NCBI GenBank assembly: GCA_024224995.1
Contig: JAAENB010000330.1
Coordinates: 1-27,241, forward strand
Origin: a bacterium
GTDB taxonomy: Bacteria; Spirochaetota; UBA4802; UBA5550
DNA length: 27,241 bases
Direction: 5' to 3'
Below are positions 16,083-23,647 of the stretch, one piece after another. The notes below the pieces were generated by a model, which saw only the letters and a list, made by a program, of their open reading frames with translations, was not told the origin of the DNA and searched no databases. The number at the start of each line of letters is the position of its first letter. The first letter of the stretch is position 1. The translations under genes and the position numbers were made by a program.

Positions 16083-16880
16083 TTACCATGTATCCTTAAT
16101 TGTCTCATCACCGGTAAATTCTGAGAGATCCGTTACTACTCTAAACTGATCCATGTAAAAATAGAACGCACCTGGAATCTCAAATTTATCACTTTCAACA
16201 AAGAATGAAACAAAATGCAAATTCTTGTCGAGTACTGCGTAACTGGATGACTGGGGAAGCCAGCCCGGAATAATAACCACCATTTCCTTCCAGCCCCAAA
16301 AATCAAGCCTGCCGATCTTCAGCTTATGAAGATGGCCCTTAAAATCCCGCAGTTTCACATACAGTGTATGCCTGAATTTTCTTCCAAGAACCCAGACCCG
16401 CACTTCTCGCGCTTTTCCTCGTATTATATATTCATTTGGCGGAAAAACCTCTACCCGGTCAAATCCCCTGTCGAGAAAATAGGTCTTAACACCAAGCACA
16501 TATTCATTCTTATGGCCAATACCATTGTCATCTGTTACATCCGTTTTGAAATCACCAGGATTTCCTTCCTCATCAACCGCCTTTCCATCAACATTTACAG
16601 GACGCGGTTTTCCGGGAATTTTTCGAATCTTGGAATCACCAATGGGACAGGTCGCTTCAGCTCTCCAATCCTCACAGGCTTCAAAATCGTTCATCCAGTC
16701 TTCAATCAACCCATCAGTAGCTTTTTTACTGGAAGTTGTAGTTGTTGCTGGATCTGTTGTTCCTCCGGCGGTTCCACCACCTGCCGGCTGGGCACCCAGG
16801 TCAATTCCTCCATTGCCTACAAACACAACCAGTGCTCCTATGACAACAGATAATGCAGCTTCTTTTACTCTTATCTTCAT
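16083..16880 (-). CDS. flaA: Flagellar filament outer-layer (sheath) protein, FlaA2-like
   Basis: A 265-residue FlaA paralogue, first gene of the pair, 32 bp before its neighbour's start. The signal peptide covers about residues 1-30 and is followed by a Gly/Thr-rich linker (about 31-50). Shared FlaA features are the opening MNDFEACEDWRAEATC, REVRVWVLGRKFRHTLYVKLRDFKGHLHKLKIG, GWKEMVVIIPGWLPQSS and the closing YFYMDQFRVVTDLSEF. A cysteine pair (about residues 72 and 80) is absent in the larger paralogue. AAGGAG precedes the ATG correctly. The smaller size recalls Leptospira FlaA2. Export to the periplasm is expected by the general signal peptidase, encoded divergently next door. Confidence 0.88.
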   Translation of the reverse strand: MKIRVKEAALSVVIGALVVFVGNGGIDLGAQPAGGGTAGGTTDPATTTTSSKKATDGLIEDWMNDFEACEDWRAEATCPIGDSKIRKIPGKPRPVNVDGKAVDEEGNPGDFKTDVTDDNGIGHKNEYVLGVKTYFLDRGFDRVEVFPPNEYIIRGKAREVRVWVLGRKFRHTLYVKLRDFKGHLHKLKIGRLDFWGWKEMVVIIPGWLPQSSSYAVLDKNLHFVSFFVESDKFEIPGAFYFYMDQFRVVTDLSEFTGDETIKDTW

Positions 16881-16968
16881 TTTTAACTCCTTATTGATTA
16901 AAAATGATTTTTTCCGCTTCTGTACAATCCATCCATCTCACGAATGAAGAAAAAATCGATAAATCCTC

Positions 16969-17016
16969 AAAAAGTGTGTGGTACGAGAGCCCATCGGACT
17001 CCCCTGCCACACACTT
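16969..17016 (-). promoter_or_regulatory. Terminator-like hairpin in the flaA leader (possible attenuator)
   Basis: AAGTGTGTGG (minus strand, 17007-17016) pairs with CCACACACTT (16972-16981). An inner GAGTCC/GGGCTC partial pairing and a T5 run at the 3' edge complete the picture. It lies about 90 nt before the flaA start codon and downstream of the predicted promoter. It could terminate or pause transcription conditionally. It could also be the end of a short independent leader RNA. Confidence 0.55.
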
Positions 17017-17214
17017 CTTGATTAACTAAATTTTACACCTATATTTCTTTTTCGGTCGATCAATATGGGAAATTAAGTAATAATTTTATAAAATAGTAAA
17101 TTAATCCATTTTTATTAAAAATAATGAAAAATCTATTTTTAATTTACTTCCCATCTTTCAAAAAGCAGACCACAGATACCCAGGGCTCACCTCTTGAACA
17201 TTTACACTGTTTTA

Positions 17215-17243
17215 TATATTATATCATTCTTTTTTGTTGTCAA
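17215..17243 (-). promoter_or_regulatory. Predicted sigma70-type flaA promoter
   Basis: On the minus strand a perfect TTGACA (17238-17243) is followed after 17 bp by AATATA (17215-17220). A TATAAT (17218-17223) overlaps at a too-short 14-bp spacing. There is no sigma28-like signature. Confidence 0.6.
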
Positions 17244-17370
17244 GAAATTAATAATTAATTGCTGCGGGTTATTTAACATTATGTCGCTTAACAGGCAAAA
17301 TAAGATTGAAATATTATCCGGCTTATCAATTTATTGATATTAATCTAAAAAAATTAGAAAAGGATCTCAT

Positions 17371-17898
17371 ATGCATTATCCAAACGAAAAAAATTCAGGT
17401 TCCGCTTCTGCTGTCCTGGTGAAAATAGCTGCTGTTTTTGGAGGGATTGTGCTGGGTCTGGGAATCTGCCGGATATTTCTTCTCCCTTTTACGGTTTCAG
17501 GCAGTTCTATGGAGCCGAACCTTAAAAAGGGCGAAAAAATTATTCTCACTAAAATCGGGACTCCGGAAAAGGGTGCTGTTATCCTTATTAACAGCCCTAT
17601 TGAAAACGACAGGGTTCTGTTAAAGAGGATCATTGCTGTTTACGGAGATACTGTTGAGGTCCGGAATAAAATTATCTATATTAATGACCAAAAAACCCGG
17701 TTTTCCTGGAAAACCCTCTCCTCCGACAAGCGGATCTTCCCCATGAACTTTACCTACAGGGATAATATGCCTGCGGTTAAACTGCAAAGAAAAGAATTCT
17801 TTGTTATTGGCGACAATCTTGATTACAGCTTCGACAGCAGGGCCTTTGGCGCGATCAATGAAGATATGATAGTTGGCAGGATGATCTATAAATTTTAA
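17371..17898 (+). CDS. lepB: Type I signal peptidase
   Basis: Cleaves signal peptides from exported proteins at the outer face of the inner membrane. The 175-residue protein has one N-terminal span (about 15-37). Box B is SGSSMEP, with the catalytic Ser46. Box D is RVLLKRIIAVYGDTV, with the catalytic Lys85. Box E is GDNLDYSFDSRAFG (147-160). All dyad elements are intact. It is short for a Gram-negative LepB and closer to compact single-span forms. AAAGGA lies 10-11 nt before the ATG. It is divergent from the flaA operon and convergent with the gene at 17910. Other LepB paralogues elsewhere in the genome cannot be excluded. Confidence 0.93.
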   Translation: MHYPNEKNSGSASAVLVKIAAVFGGIVLGLGICRIFLLPFTVSGSSMEPNLKKGEKIILTKIGTPEKGAVILINSPIENDRVLLKRIIAVYGDTVEVRNKIIYINDQKTRFSWKTLSSDKRIFPMNFTYRDNMPAVKLQRKEFFVIGDNLDYSFDSRAFGAINEDMIVGRMIYKF

Positions 17899-17909
17899 CC
17901 GGGACACCT

Positions 17910-18263
17910 TTACTCAAGCTTTACGCCTTTAAAAGCAAGCAGCGCATCTTCCAGCATCTCCCGTTTATATTCCATTCCAAGGCTGTCACTCAGACGTTCG
18001 ATTACAATTACCACCGGATTCCTGGTTACATCCTGTTTAAAATCAATTGTGGTTATTACCTCTATTATCCTTTCCGCCAGTAGACCTACTCCGGGATTTT
18101 CTATTTTTACAGTTAAAAAAGCCTCTCTTTTTTTCCCGTTATAATTAATTTTGATAACATCATTACAGGTCTCCCCTTTCCAGCCGTATTTTGCCTCTAT
18201 TGAAACAAAAAGCATTGTTTTATCATCACCATAGGGATAGATATTTTTTAATTTCAGGTTCAC
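17910..18263 (-). CDS. Hypothetical protein, third gene of the K+ channel operon
   Basis: A 117-residue soluble protein that I do not recognise. It looks like a small alpha/beta fold: an N-terminal beta stretch (TMLFVSIEAKYGWKG), two more strands (VIKINYNGKKREAFLTVKI, NPVVIVIER) and a C-terminal helix (REMLEDALLAFK). It starts at GTG 18263, 20 bp after the cyclic-nucleotide-binding gene. AGGAACAGG lies upstream, and no in-frame ATG is better placed. Strand, spacing and order argue for co-transcription with the channel and binding-domain genes. Confidence 0.65.
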   Translation of the reverse strand: MNLKLKNIYPYGDDKTMLFVSIEAKYGWKGETCNDVIKINYNGKKREAFLTVKIENPGVGLLAERIIEVITTIDFKQDVTRNPVVIVIERLSDSLGMEYKREMLEDALLAFKGVKLE

Positions 18264-18283
18264 TTTTTAAGACCTGTTCCTTT

Positions 18284-18796
18284 TTATTTTTCTTCTTCTA
18301 TCTCTTCCACAAGCGCGGAAAAAAGAGTGATGACATCTGCTGTTGATTTTCTTAACTTTACACTAAGGGAGCTTGCGATTACCCTGGTTACGGTGAGCCC
18401 TATTTCCGGGTTCTCATTGCCGAATTTTATGAAATCATCACGATTAATTACTATGCACTGGCAATCGGTTACCGCTGTTACTGTTGCGGACCGTTTATCA
18501 TTATCGATCAGTGCCAGTTCGCCCACAAATATCCCTCCCATGTCGGCGCTTAAGGTGGTTACTGTATACTCTTCATTTTGCAGCGTCCTTTTAATAATAT
18601 CTATCTTGCCGTCCAGGATTATATAGAGTTCATCTCCATAATCTCCCTCTTCAATAACCACCTTGTCCTGTCGAAAAGCCCTTTTTGTACACATTTTGGC
18701 GATCTTTTTCATCACCTCATCATCATCGGCGTACATTTTAAAAAATGTGACTTCTTTTAATTTATTCAGGATAACTTCATTATTTATTATATCCAT
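18284..18796 (-). CDS. Stand-alone cyclic nucleotide-binding domain protein
   Basis: A 170-residue Crp/Fnr-type cNMP-binding domain with no DNA-binding HTH at the C-terminus. The fold markers are VVIEEGDYGDELYIILDGKIDII (about 47-69) and the phosphate-binding cassette GELALIDNDKRSATV (92-106), in which Glu93 and Arg102 are the usual ribose and phosphate contacts. A helical tail follows (about 130-170). The ligand could be cAMP or cGMP. AGGGAAGAG precedes the ATG. It lies 27 bp after the potassium-channel gene, so the two are probably co-expressed. It may regulate the channel in trans, which is inference. Confidence 0.9.
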   Translation of the reverse strand: MDIINNEVILNKLKEVTFFKMYADDDEVMKKIAKMCTKRAFRQDKVVIEEGDYGDELYIILDGKIDIIKRTLQNEEYTVTTLSADMGGIFVGELALIDNDKRSATVTAVTDCQCIVINRDDFIKFGNENPEIGLTVTRVIASSLSVKLRKSTADVITLFSALVEEIEEEK

Positions 18797-18823
18797 AACT
18801 CTTCCCTTTTTTCAAGCCTTTGC

Positions 18824-20077
18824 TCAGACTTTCCTGTTATATGCTCGTCCTTCAATTATAATTGCCTTACTGTATTTTTTCAATATATAAGAAGGTGCGG
18901 GATTTATTACGGGCTGGTTGGCGACAAGCTCCTTTACTACCTTTAAATTATCCACCAGGGTTGAAATATCCGGTGTTTTCTGCGCTTCCTTAATAGCTTC
19001 TTTTTTCCGTTCGTAAAAATTCCCGGTATTTTCCAGAACCCCAATGAGCACGGAACGGTTCTTATCCAGGTAATAATTAAATAATTCCTCATAGGTGAGG
19101 CCAATATATTTTTTCGGCAGATCCTGTGTATCAATCGACACATCGGCTTCTACATTAAGCAGTTCACTTATTACATGAGAGATTCCGCTTCCTGCCGAAG
19201 CATTCGCGATGAGGGACCGGTTATAATCGGTTGACAGTATTATTTCATCACAGTTTGATGTAGACAGGTACCGTTCGAACTTGGAATCAAGCAGCTCCGC
19301 GCAGGTATATGCCGATTTTGTCATTGATTTTATGGTTATGATGCTCATTACCGTGCGTGAATCAACTTCCTGCACCGATCCCGTTACCAGCCTGTCTGCC
19401 AAAACCAGTACTTTTTTTGCCTTTTTCAGGTTTGCCCGGTTTAAGACGCGTTCATCAATATAATCTCCATGTATAAAATTGATATGAGCGAATTCCTTTT
19501 CCGATTTCAGGTTCTCAATATCCTCAGGGGGAGCTGTATTAATCAGTACGATCTCTGAGGCAAGGAAGGATTTATTTTTCCCCATTACGCTTCGCAGCAC
19601 TTCCCCCATATTCCTCTTCCAGCCGCATATGATGAAATGATTTTTCAATTTCAGGTCTTTCAATCCCCTGTCCTCCTTCAATTGTTTTTCCACCAGGAAT
19701 GACGCGATATTACCGGTTATTACACCAACAAGTGATATTCCAAAAAACATCAGCAGTATGCCAAGCACGCGTCCCACTTGCGATTTTGGAAAATAATCCC
19801 CATATCCTACTGTTGTTGAGGTCACAAAAGCCCACCATACTGAATCCTCAAAACTCCGTATATTGCTTGAATTGTCCCCATCCTCTACCTGTACTCCATT
19901 CTCGGTTTTATACACAATATAATTTTTTTCTATATAAAAAATTGCCATCGAAAAGGTGAAAATAATTACAAAGCCCATAAAGAAAAGCTTTACAGCCGTA
20001 CTCTTTGACGTCCTTACCAATATACGGCGAATAGTTTTACTATCAATAAAATTCTTGATATATTTCAATATAATCAT
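18824..20077 (-). CDS. Two-span potassium channel with RCK/TrkA-N domain
   Basis: A 417-residue ligand-gated K+ channel of the Kch/MthK type. TM1 covers about 30-50. The pore helix WWAFVTST leads into the selectivity filter TVGYGD (89-94), and TM2 covers about 103-125. The cytoplasmic RCK domain begins at NHFIICGWKRNMGE (about 146-159), a Rossmann start in which the first glycine motif is altered (GWKRNMG). A regulatory C-terminal region of about 150 residues follows and is not recognised. Residues 50-80 form an extracellular loop rich in acidic and polar residues. AGGA lies only three bases before ATG 20077, so the real start may be the TTG three codons later. First gene of a three-gene operon. 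Confidence 0.92.
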   Translation of the reverse strand: MIILKYIKNFIDSKTIRRILVRTSKSTAVKLFFMGFVIIFTFSMAIFYIEKNYIVYKTENGVQVEDGDNSSNIRSFEDSVWWAFVTSTTVGYGDYFPKSQVGRVLGILLMFFGISLVGVITGNIASFLVEKQLKEDRGLKDLKLKNHFIICGWKRNMGEVLRSVMGKNKSFLASEIVLINTAPPEDIENLKSEKEFAHINFIHGDYIDERVLNRANLKKAKKVLVLADRLVTGSVQEVDSRTVMSIITIKSMTKSAYTCAELLDSKFERYLSTSNCDEIILSTDYNRSLIANASAGSGISHVISELLNVEADVSIDTQDLPKKYIGLTYEELFNYYLDKNRSVLIGVLENTGNFYERKKEAIKEAQKTPDISTLVDNLKVVKELVANQPVINPAPSYILKKYSKAIIIEGRAYNRKV

Positions 20078-20174
20078 TCCTGTTTTCCGGTTTTACGGGA
20101 TATCGCTTTTATTGTCGTATTTTCTCTTTTATTTATTTACTCAAAAATTTAAATTCCTCTCCGTGGAAATTAAT

Positions 20175-20209
20175 TGACCTCAGAGCTCTTTTAAAGAGCT
20201 CTGAGGTCA
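20175..20209. repeat. Perfect palindrome, copy 2 of the GAGCTC repeat
   Basis: TGACCTCAGAGCTCTTT (20175-20191) and AAAGAGCTCTGAGGTCA (20193-20209) are exact 17-bp arms around a single T. It lies between the divergent K+ channel gene and the fadR-like promoter, 36 bp before the -35. Its core is shared with copies at 60-106 and 23597-23620. Confidence 0.9.
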
Positions 20210-20244
20210 CACCAAACCCACGGGCGGCACTTTTCACTTTTTCC

Positions 20245-20273
20245 TTGACGATCCCCCTCATTTTTAGTATATT
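20245..20273 (+). promoter_or_regulatory. Promoter of the FadR-like/GRE operon
   Basis: TTGACG (20245-20250), a 17-bp spacer and TATATT (20268-20273): near-consensus sigma70 elements at ideal spacing. The start point should lie near 20280, inside the adjoining operator dyad, so repressor binding would block initiation. Confidence 0.85.
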
Positions 20274-20308
20274 ACGTATGGCAGATGGTAATACCAACAG
20301 CCATACGT
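20274..20308 (+). promoter_or_regulatory. Nested FadR-subfamily operator dyad
   Basis: The outer arms ACGTATGGC (20274-20282) and GCCATACGT (20300-20308) are exact inverted repeats. Concentric with them is TGGTAATACCA (20286-20296), which fits the FadR-subfamily operator form TNGTnnnACNA. Both dyads share the centre 20291. It starts immediately after the -10 box and precedes the ribosome site of the regulator, the expected place for autoregulation. Confidence 0.85.
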
Positions 20309-20331
20309 TTATGCAAGGAGGACACTTATTT

Positions 20332-21087
20332 ATGGAAGAAATGCTGAAACCGCTTCAAGCGGAGTCTCTAAAAGACATGTTTGTGAAAAGATTTGAGGAT
20401 CTTATTTTTTCAGGGAAACTATCCATAGGAGAAAAGCTGCCTTCGGAGCGGGATCTTGCGGCGAAACTGAACATCAGCAGACCTGTTGTCCATGAAGGGT
20501 TGGTGGAACTTGCTGCCAGGGGGCTTATTTCCATGAAACCCCGTGCCGGAGCTGTTGTTAATGACTTTCGAAAGGACGGTTCTATTGAACTTTTGACGGC
20601 TCTAATCAATTACAGCAAGGGCAAGCTCGATCCCCTGATACTGGAAAGTCTTGTTAACATGAGAAAACTCTTTGAAATTGAAAATGCCCGGCTTGCTGCA
20701 CAGAACAGGACAGATGCGCACATAGCCGATCTCAAGGAAATACTTGCCCTTGAAGATAAAATTGATATTGAACACATTGATGAAATAATTGAACTCGATT
20801 TCAGGTTTCACCATTCCATTGCCATAGCCACGGGCAACCTGGTTTACCCCCTGCTGCTCAACTCTTTTAAAACAGTATACACCAATATTTCGGGACACTT
20901 TTTTACCCGTCCGCCCCTGGCAAAGGAAGTCTTTGTTTTTCACCGGGAACTGACGGATGCTGTTGAACAGAAATATGAAATAAAAGCAGTGGAAGCCATG
21001 AAAAAAATGCTTCTTCACGGTGAAAACCAGTTGAGAAAAATATACGAGAAAGGAGCAGCGAAAAACGCCGCTCTATTACAGGGATAA
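20332..21087 (+). CDS. GntR-family transcriptional regulator, FadR subfamily (FCD domain)
   Basis: A 251-residue repressor-type regulator. The winged helix is N-terminal (about 8-75 of this start): LPSERDLAAKLNISRPVVHEGLVELAARGLISMKPRAGAVV carries the GntR signature, with the PSERDLA and recognition-helix NISRPVVHEGL segments. The C-terminal FCD effector domain follows, with LDFRFHHSIAIATGN and the later FHREL and LHGENQL histidines expected to hold a metal. FCD domains usually bind organic acids. The frame is open upstream to 20245, but that would lie in the promoter. ATG 20332 has AAGGAGG 10 nt before it. The GRE gene starts 16 bp after its stop. The operator at 20274-20308 suggests it senses the GRE substrate or product. 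Confidence 0.93.
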   Translation: MEEMLKPLQAESLKDMFVKRFEDLIFSGKLSIGEKLPSERDLAAKLNISRPVVHEGLVELAARGLISMKPRAGAVVNDFRKDGSIELLTALINYSKGKLDPLILESLVNMRKLFEIENARLAAQNRTDAHIADLKEILALEDKIDIEHIDEIIELDFRFHHSIAIATGNLVYPLLLNSFKTVYTNISGHFFTRPPLAKEVFVFHRELTDAVEQKYEIKAVEAMKKMLLHGENQLRKIYEKGAAKNAALLQG

Positions 21088-21103
21088 GTAGACAGGAGGT
21101 ATT

Positions 21104-23596
21104 ATGGCCGCAGCAACAACAGGGAACTCATATACCATCAAGGAGCCAAAATCTTTATCACCTAGAATTGCCTGGCTCAGGGATTATTATTTTAAAGGAA
21201 ACGATAGAGCATGGAACAACGAATTCACTTCCTGGAGCACCGGCACTCCCTGGGATGTACAATACAACGAGGTCAGTTTTTATATCGTTCCCGAGGTGTA
21301 TCTTCTCCTGAATCCTTTAAAAGCAAGCTATCGTCAGGCTGCCCGGAATGTGGCCCTTCATAAGGACTTCTGGAAATGGAGTCTTCCGGAAAGAAGAGCC
21401 TGGTTTGTTAAAGAGACCATTATTAATTATGTTCCGCAGGAAATTTTGCCCCGTGACCTTATTGCCGGTACCCGGTTCAATGTGCAAACCTCTCTCTGTT
21501 TAAACAAAAAAGAACAAAAAAAATATAATAAACTTATTCTGGGAAAAAACGGTGCCCGGGCTTCCATGAAGAGGTTTCACGATCACGGGTACGGAAATGC
21601 CGGTTCCACCAGCGGCCATCTTGTGCCGGGGCATGAACTGCTTTTAAAAAAAGGCTGGAAAGGTATTTACTCCTCTCTTTCGGATAAGGATAAACAGGGT
21701 AAAAAAGGTAATCAGATCCGTGCCATGAAAACCGCCGCCACCATGGCGCGGGATCTTGCAAAAAGATATCAAACTGTTTGTGAATCAATGGCTCTTACTG
21801 AAAAAGATCCGGAACGCAAGGCAGAGCTCCTGGCAATGGGCGCCAACCTGGATAGAGTTCCCTGGGAACCGGCTGAAACTTTCTGGGAAGCGCTGCAGGC
21901 TCTCTGGATAAATCATATGCTCATTATGACCGATGAAAACTATCCCGGTCCCGGTGTGTCATTCGGCAGGATCGACCAGTACCTGCTTCCATTCTGGAAT
22001 TATTCTATTAAAAAGGGCATGGACCGGGAATTCGGCAAAGAGATCCTTAAATGCTTCTGGGTCCACTGCAACACTGCCTATGACGCCATGATAAAAAACG
22101 GCAACCAGGGAATTAGCTCAGGCTTTGGGCAGCTCATCACCCTCTCGGGCATGGGCAAAAATAAGGCCGATATGACCAACGATCTTACCTATGTGTTCCT
22201 TGAAGTGATAGACGAAATGTCTCCCATTCTTGAGCCAAAGCCGAATATCCGGCTTCACCGGAACAGCCCGGACAAGCTCCTGGATACCTGTATTGAGATG
22301 ATAGAATCAAGCCAGGGCGCGCCCTTTCTCCTCAATTTTGATGAACGCTCCATGGCAGGCATGATGCTCCAGGCAAAAGAGGCCGGCCTTACCCATCTCA
22401 TTAACGAAGATACGGTCCATGAATACGCGCCCGTTGGCTGCCTGGAAAATACCATGGTTGGCAATGACCGCTCCGGCACTGTTGATAATAATATCAACCT
22501 GTTAAAAGCCGTGGAACTGGCATTCACCGGCGGCACGGACCTGCTCCCTGTTGTTGATCCCATTAGCGGGAAAGCGGGAAAAATTACACAGGACGGACCA
22601 CAGACCGGCGATGCACGGGAGTTCAAGACCTGGGACCGGTTCCTACAGGCATATGCCGCGCAAACCGAATATATCATTAAAAAATGCGCCCTACTTCAGG
22701 AAAAAACCGAACGTATCCGCTCCCGTTTCTTCCCTACTCCCTACCTGTCGTGCATGGTTAAAGGCTGTGCCGAACAGGGCCTGGATATTACCGAAGGAGG
22801 ACCGGAAATTGCCTTAACTACGATTGAAGCGGTTACCTATGCCACCACTGTTGACTCGCTCCTGGCTGTAAAATACCTTGTCTTTGACAAAAAAGCCTGT
22901 TCCATGGATGAACTGGTTTCCGCGCTTCGGGCCAATTGGCAGGGATTTGAGATTCTTCAGGCTATGGCACAAAACAAGGCGCCAAAATATGGCAGGGACG
23001 ATACCGAAGCAGACACAATGGCCAAAGAGGTCATGGATCTCTGGTGCGCCGAGACCTGGAAACACAAAACGGTCTCTACGAACCGGCGCTTCCGTCCGGG
23101 CATGCTCAGCTGGAACTACTGGGCAGGCGACGGATTTATTATGGCTGCCAGTGCCAATGGCAGACCCCGGGGCCAGTTTTTATCGAACGCCATTTGTCCG
23201 TCTAACGGCGCGGATATTAAAGGGCCCACGTCCAATACCAATTCCGTGGGCACGGTCCTGGGAGGAAAAGCCCCGGACAGCAATGGAGACTGGGATGATT
23301 TTTTCAACTGCCTGCCAAACGGCGCCAGTCATACAATAACGTTTAATCCTTCTATTTTAAAGGATTCGGAACACAAGGAAAAATTCAAGGCTTTCCTCCG
23401 GGGATACACGGAAAACGGCGGTACTGCCCTGCAAATAAATATGCTGGACCCCGGTATGCTGCGGGACGCGCAAAAACACCCGCAAAATTACCGCCACCTG
23501 CTTGTGAGAATTACGGGATATAATGCCTATTTTACCGCTGTTGGGAAAGAGCTGCAGGATGAAGTTATTGAACGGATCAGTCATAGTAAATTTTAA
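21104..23596 (+). CDS. Glycyl radical enzyme, eliminase/decarboxylase type, substrate unknown
   Basis: An 830-residue anaerobic radical enzyme. The glycyl radical loop is VRITGYNAYF near the C-terminus, with Gly805 as the radical site. The thiyl loop is YAPVGCLENTM, with Cys446 and Glu448. A single Cys with Glu two residues on (GCxE) is seen in glycerol and propanediol dehydratases, choline lyase and arylacetate decarboxylases. Pyruvate formate-lyase has an adjacent Cys pair, so this is not PFL. In benzylsuccinate synthase, as I recall, a Leu precedes the Cys, whereas here it is Gly445. Other typical segments are GPTSNTNSVGTV and PNGASHTITFNPS. The N-terminus is aromatic-rich (WLRDYYF, AWNNEFTSW, GTPWDVQY). 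No small Fe-S subunit gene of the HPAD HpdC kind is nearby. AGGAGG lies 4-5 nt before the ATG. Annotation as 'formate acetyltransferase' would be wrong. Confidence 0.93.
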   Translation: MAAATTGNSYTIKEPKSLSPRIAWLRDYYFKGNDRAWNNEFTSWSTGTPWDVQYNEVSFYIVPEVYLLLNPLKASYRQAARNVALHKDFWKWSLPERRAWFVKETIINYVPQEILPRDLIAGTRFNVQTSLCLNKKEQKKYNKLILGKNGARASMKRFHDHGYGNAGSTSGHLVPGHELLLKKGWKGIYSSLSDKDKQGKKGNQIRAMKTAATMARDLAKRYQTVCESMALTEKDPERKAELLAMGANLDRVPWEPAETFWEALQALWINHMLIMTDENYPGPGVSFGRIDQYLLPFWNYSIKKGMDREFGKEILKCFWVHCNTAYDAMIKNGNQGISSGFGQLITLSGMGKNKADMTNDLTYVFLEVIDEMSPILEPKPNIRLHRNSPDKLLDTCIEMIESSQGAPFLLNFDERSMAGMMLQAKEAGLTHLINEDTVHEYAPVGCLENTMVGNDRSGTVDNNINLLKAVELAFTGGTDLLPVVDPISGKAGKITQDGPQTGDAREFKTWDRFLQAYAAQTEYIIKKCALLQEKTERIRSRFFPTPYLSCMVKGCAEQGLDITEGGPEIALTTIEAVTYATTVDSLLAVKYLVFDKKACSMDELVSALRANWQGFEILQAMAQNKAPKYGRDDTEADTMAKEVMDLWCAETWKHKTVSTNRRFRPGMLSWNYWAGDGFIMAASANGRPRGQFLSNAICPSNGADIKGPTSNTNSVGTVLGGKAPDSNGDWDDFFNCLPNGASHTITFNPSILKDSEHKEKFKAFLRGYTENGGTALQINMLDPGMLRDAQKHPQNYRHLLVRITGYNAYFTAVGKELQDEVIERISHSKF

Positions 23597-23620
23597 CTCT
23601 TTTAAAGAGCTCTGAGGTCA
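23597..23620. repeat. Partial copy 3 of the GAGCTC palindrome, between GRE and activase
   Basis: 24 bases identical to the right part of copy 2 (core AAAGAGCTCTGAGGTCA at 23604-23620). The left arm is cut back to CTCTTTT and begins at the GRE stop codon. Only a short CTCTTT/AAAGAG fold remains. It occupies half of the 51-bp gap before the activase gene. Confidence 0.85.
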
Positions 23621-23647
23621 TATCAAGGAAAAAAGCGTTTTTTAGAC

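Larger units (their letters stand above)
16881..17370. other. Long divergent region: flaA leader, flaA promoter, lepB upstream
   Basis: 490 bp with no gene. It holds, from right to left on the minus strand, a TTGACA promoter (17215-17243), an AT-rich imperfect hairpin (AGTAAATTAA 17095-17104 with TTAATTTACT 17139-17148), and a terminator-like stem (16969-17016), so flaA mRNA would carry a leader of about 330 nt. Beside the promoter lies AATTAAT-A-ATTAATT (17246-17260). TATCAAT-TT-ATTGATA (17324-17339) lies nearer lepB. Either could be an operator. No lepB promoter is clear. Confidence 0.7.

Noticed and set aside
16051..16089. Longer start for the FlaA1-like protein, overlapping the upstream gene
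   Set aside because: The AAGGGAGG ribosome site and the beginning of the signal peptide both point to ATG 16050.
20245..20331. N-terminal extension of the FadR-like regulator
   Set aside because: The extension would start inside the -35 box. ATG 20332 has a perfect ribosome site.
21104..23596. Annotation as pyruvate formate-lyase
   Set aside because: The thiyl loop has a single Cys followed by Leu-Glu (GCLE), not the adjacent Cys pair of PFL, and the activase carries the two-cluster insert absent from PFL activase.
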